A stretch of 20,176 bases of DNA. Source: a virus. The notes under the pieces were generated by a model. It was not told the DNA's origin. It ran no database searches and was given only the letters and a program-made list of their open reading frames with translations. Positions 1-7,900 of this stretch are shown here, piece after piece. Within the stretch, counting starts at the first letter, position 1; each line of letters begins with the position of its first letter. The DNA lies in the IMG/VR virus record IMGVR_UViG_3300028550_000534, positions 1-20,176 of that record; one strand, written 5' to 3'. The translations under genes were made by a program, and so were the position numbers.

Positions 1-639
1 GGTGAATGTCAGATTAACTCTATTGTTCTCACCAGTGCCTGTGCCGACTAAAGGTCCATCGGTAGATACTCCAGTCAGGGTAACTGTGCCTGTCCCTGTG
101 AAACTAAGGGTGTTGGGTGCAGCAGCCACAGTAGCACTTTGAGTAGAAAGCGTACCAGAGTTCAACAGCAAGTTAATCGCCGCAGCACTCTCATGAAGGA
201 TGCCTTCGTTAACCCACTCATAGCCATCATAGATGTGGTGGCCTGTGCGTGGGACGTTGTTACCTACCGTTACAAGAGTACCAGAGCTATTTACCATAGT
301 GGCATTGGATGCACGGCTGTGAGTAACAGTATCAGAAAGCGCAGTCTTAAGGCCATCTACACGGTAGTACTCTTCACCAAAGTCTAAAACAAACTCAGGC
401 TGAATAGCACCAACACCATAGCGCAAGGCTACAAACGAAGCAGTGGTATTGCGTAAGTCTCTCATAGTCTCGTGGAAGCTACCATATTCAGAAACTAGGA
501 ACGAGCGGGTACGGTCACTCAAAGCACCTGTGTGGTTCAAGTCACCTAAAGCCTTGTAGTGCATATCGTTAATGGAACCAGCATAACCTTGGCTACGGAA
601 GTACTGGAAGTCTTCATCTGTTGTTGGGAAGAATATCAT
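1..639 (-). CDS. Tail fibre / receptor-binding protein, N-terminal 213 residues (3' end outside window)
   Basis: This is an open frame from ATG at 639 that runs off the window edge without a stop. The start follows the previous gene's stop by three bases and has an AAAGGA ribosome site about 8 bases upstream. The N-terminus reads MIFFPTTDEDFQYF. Residues ~108-150 contain a segment beginning SRASNATMVNSSG and ending near GILHESAAAINLL. It resembles the 'RAS-x-AT-y-v-d-x-x-G' stretch common in phage spike and fibre proteins just before carbohydrate-binding beta domains. It is followed by Thr/Gly/Ser-rich beta-type sequence (GTGTVTLTG). Lying at the 3' end of the structural operon after the lysis genes also fits an adsorption protein. 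The fold, receptor and total length cannot be told from this part. The family link is from recognition of the motif, not a search. Confidence 0.72.
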   Translation of the reverse strand, partial: MIFFPTTDEDFQYFRSQGYAGSINDMHYKALGDLNHTGALSDRTRSFLVSEYGSFHETMRDLRNTTASFVALRYGVGAIQPEFVLDFGEEYYRVDGLKTALSDTVTHSRASNATMVNSSGTLVTVGNNVPRTGHHIYDGYEWVNEGILHESAAAINLLLNSGTLSTQSATVAAAPNTLSFTGTGTVTLTGVSTDGPLVGTGTGENNRVNLTFT

Positions 640-642
640 ACC

Positions 643-909
643 TTAATCCTTTGGGTTTTTCTTACCAGCACTCTTGGTACGGGCATATGATCTGTTCTTA
701 GACTTAGCTTGTGACTTCAGGTTGCTCTTACGGTTATCCTTTGGATTACCATTCTTATGTGCAACATCCTTACCATCACCCTTCTTAGCCTTACCAGCCT
801 TAACCATAGCCGCTCTAGCAGCATTACGTGAAGCTCTACGCTTCTTCTGTTCTGGCTTGCCTTGGTAGTTGGCATACTCTTTCTTGTAGTCCCGCTTTTT
901 AGCTGGCAT
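643..909 (-). CDS. Small basic HNH-like protein (88 aa), function unknown
   Basis: The 88-residue protein is extremely rich in Lys, Arg and Asn and opens MPAKKRDYKKEYANYQ. Residues ~48-64 read DVAHKNGNPKDNRKSNL, which resembles the core of HNH/AP2-type nucleases (D-x-x-H-x-x-G-x-x-x-x-N-x-x-x-N-L). The usual Asp-His pair of the catalytic site is only partly kept (Ala before His), and no flanking nuclease domain is present. It could be a minimal nicking nuclease, a DNA- or RNA-binding relic, or a packaged basic protein. The start ATG at 909 has a GGGAGG ribosome site 9 bases upstream, and the frame overlaps the outer spanin gene by 11 bases. I recall similar small basic genes in marine phages, but no function is established. 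Confidence 0.75.
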   Translation of the reverse strand: MPAKKRDYKKEYANYQGKPEQKKRRASRNAARAAMVKAGKAKKGDGKDVAHKNGNPKDNRKSNLKSQAKSKNRSYARTKSAGKKNPKD

Positions 910-1084
910 TACAGATAGCCTCCCATTTAGCTCTGAAGTTATCTACTTCAATTATAGTTTGTGGTGTATCATTACGTGATACTGTAGGGGGTTCGATGCT
1001 GCATATAGCGTCAATCCCGTAGTCCACCGTTTTTAGACAGCCGCTTAGTAGCGCTATCAAGATCAGTGTTGACATCAACTTCAT
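899..1084 (-). CDS. Outer-membrane spanin subunit (o-spanin lipoprotein)
   Basis: The 61-aa product has a lipoprotein signal peptide: MKLM, then the hydrophobic run STLILIAL, then lipobox LSGC with Cys16 as the lipidation site. The mature part is about 46 residues, with a short ICSIEPPTVSRND stretch and a final KWEAIC element that I associate with Rz1-like phage lipoproteins. It is anchored in the outer membrane and would pair with the inner spanin to fuse membranes at the last step of lysis. ATG at 1084 is preferred over the in-frame TTG at 1087 because GGAGG (1091-1095) is six bases from the ATG but only three from the TTG. It overlaps the inner spanin gene by 74 bases in another frame, the usual nested or overlapping spanin arrangement. 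Confidence 0.8.
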   Translation of the reverse strand: MKLMSTLILIALLSGCLKTVDYGIDAICSIEPPTVSRNDTPQTIIEVDNFRAKWEAICNAS

Positions 1085-1250
1085 CAATTGCCTCCATGTT
1101 TTTCTTGTACTCTTTCAAGCCATCGACTTGCTGTTGTTTCTTCTGGTCCCGTTGACCTGCTTTGAATACTAGCAGGATCGAGGCCCCAGCAGCCAAAGCA
1201 AGCGCCACAAGGCGTCCCAACTTTGACCCAACAAACCCTAGTAACCACAT
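1011..1250 (-). CDS. Inner-membrane spanin subunit (Rz-like i-spanin)
   Basis: The 79-aa protein has one N-terminal membrane helix (about residues 10-30, LVALALAAGASILLVFKAG) followed by a charged, Gln/Lys-rich soluble part likely to form a coiled coil (QRDQKKQQQVDGLKEYKK). This is the architecture of Rz-type inner spanins, whose periplasmic part contacts the o-spanin. The start is ATG at 1250, six bases after GGAGG (1257-1261), rather than the GTG three bases earlier. It shares one base with the upstream stop (TGATG). Its 3' part overlaps the lipoprotein gene. The assignment rests on topology and on the adjacent lipobox protein. It is shorter than lambda Rz (153 aa), which is common for small phage spanins. 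Confidence 0.77.
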   Translation of the reverse strand: MWLLGFVGSKLGRLVALALAAGASILLVFKAGQRDQKKQQQVDGLKEYKKNMEAIDEVDVNTDLDSATKRLSKNGGLRD

Positions 1251-1432
1251 CACTTACCTCCTGCTATCTGTTTTGCATATGCATCTAACCCAAAGGCTAT
1301 AGTAACGAAGGCGAAGATTGGGGTGATGAAGAGTTCTACCATCTGTACATTGCCCCAAAAGGCTAGTCCCCCAAGGAACACAAGCATCATCAATGCTAGT
1401 TCCCGCTTGAATGTCTTAGTGTTGATACTCAC
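1250..1432 (-). CDS. Probable holin (60 aa, two membrane helices)
   Basis: This small membrane protein has a basic N-terminus (INTKTFKREL), a first hydrophobic helix at about residues 12-28 (LALMMLVFLGGLAFWGN), a short turn, a second helix at about 32-50 (LFITPIFAFVTIAFGL), and a short Lys-containing tail. Two helices with a small total size match class II holins, which open the cytoplasmic membrane to release or activate the endolysin. The start is GTG at 1432, with GGAGG six bases upstream and a GTGA overlap with the preceding gene. It lies between an XhlA-like gene and the spanins. There is no sequence signature for holins, so the call is from topology and context. Confidence 0.66.
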   Translation of the reverse strand: MSINTKTFKRELALMMLVFLGGLAFWGNVQMVELFITPIFAFVTIAFGLDAYAKQIAGGK

Positions 1433-1692
1433 GCTAATCCTCCCTTAATGACCCAACTAACGAATGCTACAACAAAACCACCACCAATGATGAACATTAG
1501 TTTATTGAGGTTGGTGTTGAGGCTATCTTGAGAAGACTTGATGTGTGTAATATCACTACGCATCTCTACAATGCTTTTCTCTAGTCCGTGGTGCTCTTCA
1601 ATATACCTAGCTTGAGTGGCCCTGATTTCAGAGATGTCAGCCGCTAGGTCATCAAGCTCTTTCTTAATGTATTGTAGCTCGGGTGTGCTCAT
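1429..1692 (-). CDS. XhlA-like coiled-coil membrane protein, lysis-associated
   Basis: The 87-aa protein has a charged, heptad-like N-terminal two thirds (ELQYIKKELDDLAADISEIRATQ and onward), predicted helical coiled coil. A C-terminal membrane helix occupies residues ~66-84 (LMFIIGGGFVVAFVSWVI). This is the organisation of XhlA-type proteins, which associate with the membrane and work with a small holin in lysis. It lies directly between the endolysin (4-base ATGA overlap) and the two-helix holin candidate (GTGA overlap). It could be the holin itself, an antiholin or a holin partner. The ribosome site is poor: AAGGA about 12 bases upstream, suggesting translational coupling to the endolysin gene. 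Confidence 0.62.
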   Translation of the reverse strand: MSTPELQYIKKELDDLAADISEIRATQARYIEEHHGLEKSIVEMRSDITHIKSSQDSLNTNLNKLMFIIGGGFVVAFVSWVIKGGLA

Positions 1693-2225
1693 GACAGAAA
1701 CAAGTCCTTCTCAAGTTGACGGCGTTTAGTAAGCCCACGGAGAACCTTACCCTTCTGCTTATCCCAACGAAGAAGTTCATTGGCAGCACCGTTATAGTCT
1801 TTTTTATTTAGTTTTTTTAGCAAGGTAGACTTGCGGAATGCTGTGCCACCAACATTATAGATGAAGGAGGATAGAGCATCATATTGGTTTTGGTTTAGTG
1901 GTACTTGGACATACGTGTCGATTGCAGTCTCCACCCAAGCAAGGTCGTGTAGTAGTAGTGCATCAGCACCCGCTAGTGTAATGACCATACCCTTCTCAGC
2001 AGTCTTAGTGTGACCATAGCCGATTGTATAGACATCGTTGGGTGTTGGTAGATATGCCTTTAGGCGTAGGCCCTCAGACTCTTTGATTAGCTCTACGTTC
2101 TTAATGCCCGTAGGAGTCCCAGAGAGGCCCTGTGAGGCCCCTCCGTTCTTTTTAGTAGTGGATGTAGCTAAACCACTAAGGATGCTCTGTAGGAGGCTTA
2201 GAATAGCTTGGATAAACTTTTCCAT
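1689..2225 (-). CDS. Endolysin, GH24 phage lysozyme with membrane-like N-terminus
   Basis: Muramidase that cleaves the glycan chains of peptidoglycan. Residues 1-24 are an amphipathic/hydrophobic segment rich in Ile, Leu, Ser, Gly and Ala, followed by a Gly/Thr/Ser linker (25-40). The T4-type lysozyme domain follows (42-178). The signature SEGLRLKAY holds the catalytic Glu51, and DVYTIGYGHT holds Asp64 and Thr67, the likely remaining triad members. FIYNVGG and LRGLTKRR are typical later motifs. The weakly hydrophobic N-terminus is compatible with a signal-arrest-release (SAR) anchor, although it is more polar than classical SAR helices. It starts by TAATG overlap with the transglycosylase gene, with GAGG 10 bases upstream. 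Function is confident; the export mode is inference. Confidence 0.92.
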   Translation of the reverse strand: MEKFIQAILSLLQSILSGLATSTTKKNGGASQGLSGTPTGIKNVELIKESEGLRLKAYLPTPNDVYTIGYGHTKTAEKGMVITLAGADALLLHDLAWVETAIDTYVQVPLNQNQYDALSSFIYNVGGTAFRKSTLLKKLNKKDYNGAANELLRWDKQKGKVLRGLTKRRQLEKDLFLS

Positions 2226-4972
2226 TAGTCATCAGCCTCATCACGCATCTCATACAAGTCAGCTAGAAGCTCTTGACGCGCAGGTGTGCGTGGGAGAGCC
2301 TTAGTCTCTTTGATTAACTTAGTTACGTCAGAAGCCTTAACCTTACCACCACTATCAACAGTCTTAATTAGAGCATTGATTTTCTTAGTTGTGGCAGAAC
2401 CTTCACCATGCACTGCGGAAGCATTACTTGCGAGAGAGAGTAGGTTCTCAGAGACCTCACTACTAACTGGTGCTAGGTCTTGAGTTGCAGCAGATGCCTT
2501 AAACGCTTCACCACCAGTACGATCAGTACGAAGGTTCTCACCCTCACCTGTTGGTGTCTGTACAAATGCACCAGCTCCAGAAGCAGGGGCTGAAGGTTGT
2601 ACACCAAGGCTGGTAGTAGCTTCTGGTGCTACATCACTAGGTGTTGCAGGTGGTGTAGTTTGAGTGGAGTTAGTTGGTCGTCCACCACCACCATTGTTCC
2701 ACTTGTTAATCCAAAGGTCAGCAAACTCACCAGCAGTCATATCTAAGCTACCACCGTTAAGGGTAATAGCGTCATCTGACAGAAGTGTGTTCACAGGACG
2801 ATCAGGGTCACTTAGGAGCCTAGCAGCACCAGCACCACCTTGTTGGTGAGCTAGATAAAGTTCAGCGCCTGTTGGTTCACGTCCGAGTACCTTACGGAGT
2901 CTAGCAGCGTTCTGTTTAGCAAACTTAGCAGCGCCTACAGTTGACTGTTCTGGATTGAACCTATCAGTTACACCAAACTCTTTAGCGTTAGCGTCGATCT
3001 GTTGGAATAGACCACCAGCGCTGGAGTTAGGGTTCTTAGCAGCAGGGTTGCCACCAGATTCGATCTGAGCAGTACGCTCAAGGAATCCTTCAGGTAAGCC
3101 ATACTCTTGCTCAATGCTACCAAAGTCTACACCAACAGCCTCAGCGATACGTCCGTTAGATGTTGTAGCCTCACCATTACTTAGTGCAGCCATTGTCTCA
3201 GCAGCGATTGCTTCATCTTCAGCATCTACAAGGTTGAAGTCGGCTGTAGTAAGGTCACGCACCTGAGAGCCAATGTTACCAAGGTTCTTAAGAGCATTAA
3301 ACTTATAGACTACATCACCAAGAGCATCAACACTCTTTTCACCTATATCAAGGTTCATAGCTGTTGGTTTCTCAGCAAGATAGGCATCACGGTTTGCTTC
3401 AATACCAGCTACACCAGCAGGGTCTTTTTCCTTAGAGGTAGCTATAGCAGCCTCGAATGCTGCCATCTTCTGTGTGTGTGTTGGTCCACCATGTACGAGC
3501 ACAATGTTACCTTGGTCCATAGTAGGGACAAAACCCTGCTTTGAAGCCTCAGTTCTAAGCATCTCTACGTTAGTTGCTAGATCGCTAGTTAGGTTCTTAA
3601 CCATAGTTGGTTCAAAGTTAGGGTCATGCTTTGCAGCTAGTGCATAGGCTTGTCCTTGGCTCTCAACGTTCTGCTTGTACCAGTTTTTACCAAGTACTAG
3701 TGGTGTGTCACCAGACTCAACTTGAGCTACAGTAAATGCAGCCATAGTAGCAGAAGCAAAACCAACGCCCCTCAGAGTCTCTGGGACTTCAGCATATACT
3801 TCACCAGCAGATGATGTACCACCCCAGACTTTAGCAAGCTCAGAGAAACCTGCGAATGAACGGTCACGCTCTTGCTTAGATAGGTTCTTAGCGGCCTGTA
3901 TTGCACCGTCAAAGTTACCACCCTCATAGGCTTGCATTACAGCACCAACATCACCAACCAAAGAAGCAGTGACAGCAGCAGCAAGCCCCGGATTTCCTTT
4001 AGCAGCTAGGCTAATAGCATTGATCTTATCAAGAGGGACACCAGCTTCAATCATACCCAAGTATGCTTCGTTGTCTAGGCGCTTCTTGATCTGTGCAGGG
4101 TCAACTTCTTTAGTCAACCAAGTAAGCGTAGAGTCAAACTTACCAAACACTTGGTTCCTAACAGCGTCAGGCATTTGACCTAGTTCACCCTTAGTAACAC
4201 CATAAGCACCAGCAATACGACCTGTCTGCATGTCCATGTAAGCAGCGCGGAAATCTCCCATAACAATAGCAGCATTATCACGAGTAAGTACAGTACCAGC
4301 TAGTTGTGGTATAGCAGCAGTGATACCTGTGTCGTCCAAGTTGATGGTAGCAGATGGGTTTAGCATCATGGACTCAACAGCATCAGTCATAGCAGTAGCA
4401 ACTGTATCAGCGCCACCCTTCATGTTGGAGCCTTCGAGTGTCCACATCTCATTACGACGCTCAGCATTCATACCATACTGCTGTTTTTCCTCAACCAGTT
4501 GCTGTGCTTTAACCTGACGGCCCAGCCAACCAGCTTTTTGTTCAGCTAAGTACACCGCACGTTTGCCTTCATTTTCGATAGAAGCAGCAGTATTCGTCGC
4601 TAATGCACCAGAAGGAGAAGTCAGCCAGTTAGTGCGATTCTTCTCTTCAATTGAAACTTTAAGGTCTTCCTCTGCTAGGTTCTCGTTGCGTAAACTCTCA
4701 GCAGTACCCCCAGCCCAATCAGAAGCAGATGGGTTACGTGCACCAAATCTACGAAGGTCGCCCATATCTGCATCTGCAAGGCTTTTGTCAGGGTACATGT
4801 CCTGCCACAAAGCAGCATTACGTTCATCCTCAGAGGGCGCACGTCCTGCTGGCTTGCCTCCTGATGGTAACATGCTTGAGAGACTGGACAATACGCCCAG
4901 CCCCCCTGCATCACCACCTTGTGCTTGTACGAAACCAACACCGCCGTTTAGTTGTGGAGCGAATCCAGCCAT
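2225..4972 (-). CDS. Internal virion (ejection) protein with lytic transglycosylase domain, 915 aa
   Basis: This large virion protein is placed like the T7 internal core proteins. An SLT-type lytic transglycosylase domain sits at about residues 618-735: YGLPEGFLERTAQIES with likely catalytic Glu638, then SAGGLFQQI (the GLMQ-like motif) and a later GAELYLAHQQGGAGAA block typical of the family. This activity would open peptidoglycan locally during DNA entry. The first ~600 residues are Ala-rich, helical-looking and soluble, without a recognised domain. The region after the domain (about 750-830) is a low-complexity Pro/Ser/Thr linker, followed by a charged helical end. In T7 the transglycosylase is at the N-terminus of the 1318-aa gp16; here it is near the C-terminus of the smaller of the two big proteins. 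ATG at 4972 has GAGG 8 bases upstream. Confidence 0.86.
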   Translation of the reverse strand: MAGFAPQLNGGVGFVQAQGGDAGGLGVLSSLSSMLPSGGKPAGRAPSEDERNAALWQDMYPDKSLADADMGDLRRFGARNPSASDWAGGTAESLRNENLAEEDLKVSIEEKNRTNWLTSPSGALATNTAASIENEGKRAVYLAEQKAGWLGRQVKAQQLVEEKQQYGMNAERRNEMWTLEGSNMKGGADTVATAMTDAVESMMLNPSATINLDDTGITAAIPQLAGTVLTRDNAAIVMGDFRAAYMDMQTGRIAGAYGVTKGELGQMPDAVRNQVFGKFDSTLTWLTKEVDPAQIKKRLDNEAYLGMIEAGVPLDKINAISLAAKGNPGLAAAVTASLVGDVGAVMQAYEGGNFDGAIQAAKNLSKQERDRSFAGFSELAKVWGGTSSAGEVYAEVPETLRGVGFASATMAAFTVAQVESGDTPLVLGKNWYKQNVESQGQAYALAAKHDPNFEPTMVKNLTSDLATNVEMLRTEASKQGFVPTMDQGNIVLVHGGPTHTQKMAAFEAAIATSKEKDPAGVAGIEANRDAYLAEKPTAMNLDIGEKSVDALGDVVYKFNALKNLGNIGSQVRDLTTADFNLVDAEDEAIAAETMAALSNGEATTSNGRIAEAVGVDFGSIEQEYGLPEGFLERTAQIESGGNPAAKNPNSSAGGLFQQIDANAKEFGVTDRFNPEQSTVGAAKFAKQNAARLRKVLGREPTGAELYLAHQQGGAGAARLLSDPDRPVNTLLSDDAITLNGGSLDMTAGEFADLWINKWNNGGGGRPTNSTQTTPPATPSDVAPEATTSLGVQPSAPASGAGAFVQTPTGEGENLRTDRTGGEAFKASAATQDLAPVSSEVSENLLSLASNASAVHGEGSATTKKINALIKTVDSGGKVKASDVTKLIKETKALPRTPARQELLADLYEMRDEADD

Positions 4973-4975
4973 TAC

Positions 4976-7900
4976 TTATTCCTCTTTATTAATGTCACGA
5001 GTTGACTCGTGCTGTAAGATTCTAATGGACAGATTGTCCACGATTGTTCCCCCACTACGACGAACTTCTGTGTCTACAACAAGCTGCTCATGTGGTGATA
5101 AGCTGTGTTGTATCAAAGCTATGTTCTGAATGGTTTGATGTGCACCACCATAATCCCCACGCTGCATCATAGAGTTTGCGTTGTTCCATTCTTTCTGTAC
5201 CTTCTTAATTGTGCTAGACAAGAAGACCTTCTCAAGTTTTGCCATGTTCCCATAAGAGAACGCAGCAGAGTGAGCTTCTAAAGGAACACCAAGAGCAATA
5301 AAGATACCCTCCATGTCTGTCAGCTTATCATCTAGCAAAGCGTTGTCCTTCGTTAGATACTGACCAACCTTGAATGCCATATAAGCATTGTAGGCTTGGT
5401 TGCCAGTAGAGAAGGTACGACCAAAGCGTCCAAGGCTTTCACCAAGGTCATCAAAGTCACCAGTAGTAACGCCTTTAGCCATGCTCTTAGCACCACCAAG
5501 GAGTACAGTAAACGCCTCCCAGCCAACTTCACCACTAGGTCCAGATGCTGTCTGCCAGATGTTGTTCTCAGCCATGTCCTTCATCATCATGAAGATGTTG
5601 TCACCAGACCCCAAACGTGAGGACAGGTTTGTATCGACACCAGACATTTCAGACAAAAGATAATCCATAGTGCCACGTTTAATCAGCGTATAGTTCTCTT
5701 CAGAAAGATCATTACCAAAGCGGTAGTTGTAGTATTCCATAGCTGTGTTAGCAACACCCCAACCACTAGCGCCAAAGACGACAGTGTGTGTGGCAGCAAG
5801 TCTTAGCTTCTCAGGTGTAGTCAGGACGCTCTTGCCACCCATAGTGCCAGCGAAGAGAGCTTCGTTGATACGGAAGGAGTAGGACAGGAACTGAGCGAAT
5901 GGTAGCTTATCGAATCCGATACGACTTACACCAGACATAGATTGGGTTAAAGTATCCTGACGGTTCATGATCCACTTTACGCCATGTTGTGAGCGTGGGA
6001 CACGTGTTGGGAACTGAGAGACATATTCAAGGTAAGCTGTATTCCAAGCAGAAGTACGAGCAACTAGCTCCCCCTCGTTAAAGAATACACGACCTTTCTC
6101 ACGAACCTTACCAACACCCTTACCAAGAATGCTTGATGCTGTAGCAGCGTCTGAGCCAAACTCAGCTAGAGATACACCAATAGTTGAACGTCCGTAGTCT
6201 TTGAACATACCAACCATATCAACAAACTGATCACCAGTGATACCACCAGCACGACCAACAGTCTCCCCTAGCTTCTTAATAACAGCAGGGTCGCCATTAT
6301 ATAGAGCAAAGCGAACAGGTCCGTATAGTACAGAACCTTGGATACCTTTAACACCACCAACAGCTACAATGTTAATAGCCTGTGAAGCCTGAACATAAAG
6401 CTGTGCAGGGTTGAACATGCCCAACTTAGCGTCAAACGTGAAGCCACGAAGAGCAGTTAGGGGGTTGGTAGATGCCATGTCAGCAGCCCAGTTAGCAGAC
6501 TTCTGGAAGCCCTTGCCATATAGATAGTCACCAATGCCACCCATGAATGAGTTCCACTGAGCATCTCCAAGGCCACCACGATCAAGACGAGCTAGAATCT
6601 TCTGCTGCTCAAGAGCAAGTTTAGAACCTTCGCCCTTAATGTCACGAATCTTAGCCTTAGCAAGTTTCTGACGTAGTGTCAGGCCCTGTAGTTCAGCAGC
6701 ATTCTCAAGTACGTTGTTGCGGATAGCAGACTTGAGCAAGCCATTGATTGAACGTGCAGCATAAGCTCTGAAGCTCTGGTTAGCAATCATCTCAGTGCTA
6801 GACTTCTGCATAGCCTCAAGAGGCGACAGTACGCGGTTCTGCTTGCCACCATAGCCCATAAGAACAGAGTTCCTACGAGACTGTGGGTTAAGTGCCCGCA
6901 TGTCCATAGCGCGGTCAAGTGTCATACCACCAAAACCACCAGCTACATCAGCGTCAATAATGTCTTCACCATGACGAACGAAGTCAAACTTCTCCGCAAG
7001 GTTCACACCAGACTCATCAGCCCACTTGAGTAGTTGGTCTACGTTGTGAACACTAGGGTTCCAAGCAGAGTGAGCAGCTACTACAGCGTCAGCCTTAGCA
7101 TTGCCACGAAGGGTTGCTACTGCTGTGTTGTCGAATTTAGAACCTAGACGAACACCAAGGTCATCAATGATCTTATTCAGTTGTGAGATAGCAGCCTGAG
7201 CTTCATCAACAGTGCGGACACCCATTGCAGTCAGTGGAGAGACCTTGTGGACAGAGCCATCGGCCATAACCTTAGTACGGTTCTGCTTAACCCAGAAGTT
7301 GATCTCACCGTTCTTATACAAACGTGTGCCACCAGAGTTCCTAGCAAGAATGTCGGAGTGGTATAGCTTACGTGTTGGGATGTCGTCACCAGTGATATAC
7401 ATTGTCTGTGTACCAAAGATGTCTTGGTCAGGGTCGTAGTTTCTGAAGACAGTTTGTTCTGGTGGTAGCTCATCACGAGACAACATCTTACCAGACTTAC
7501 TATCATACACTTTGGCGGTAGCAGGGACATCAGCAGAGCGTAGGGGTACTACACGATACTGGTTGTCCATTACTACTACACCATCAGTAACCTGCTTCTT
7601 AAAGAACACGTCAGCTTGGATGAATGCTTCAACGTCACGAGCCTCTTGCACACGTGCATAAAGAGCTACCTGAGCGTCTGTGGCATCCTTGCTATACTTA
7701 GCTTTAAACTCATTGCGGAAGCCTTGTAGTGTGTAGGATTCACGTTGGTTAGCGAGCTTACCATCACGCAGCATCTCAAACATACCATCAACTTCATTTA
7801 CTTCAGCACGTGAGTTCAGCTTAGTGACCTCTTTAATACGTGCAGAGGCAGTCTTGTTCCAAACCTCAGATACTGATTCACCTGTAAGTAAGGCTGCACG

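Noticed and set aside
139-387. 82-codon plus-strand open frame near the window start
   Set aside because: Antisense to the fibre gene, whose minus-strand frame is open across all of 1-639 and gives sensible protein sequence.
1800-1818. T-runs (six and seven T on the plus strand) that could look like a terminator tail or a frameshift site
   Set aside because: They encode Lys-Lys pairs within the endolysin (LKKLNKKDY), there is no hairpin next to them, and a -1 shift at the seven-A run would meet a stop within three codons.
4563-5129. 188-codon open frame on the plus strand across the junction of the two large ejection genes
   Set aside because: It is antisense to two long, well-supported genes, its Ser/Arg/Pro-rich translation looks like reverse-frame noise, and no plus-strand gene neighbours it.
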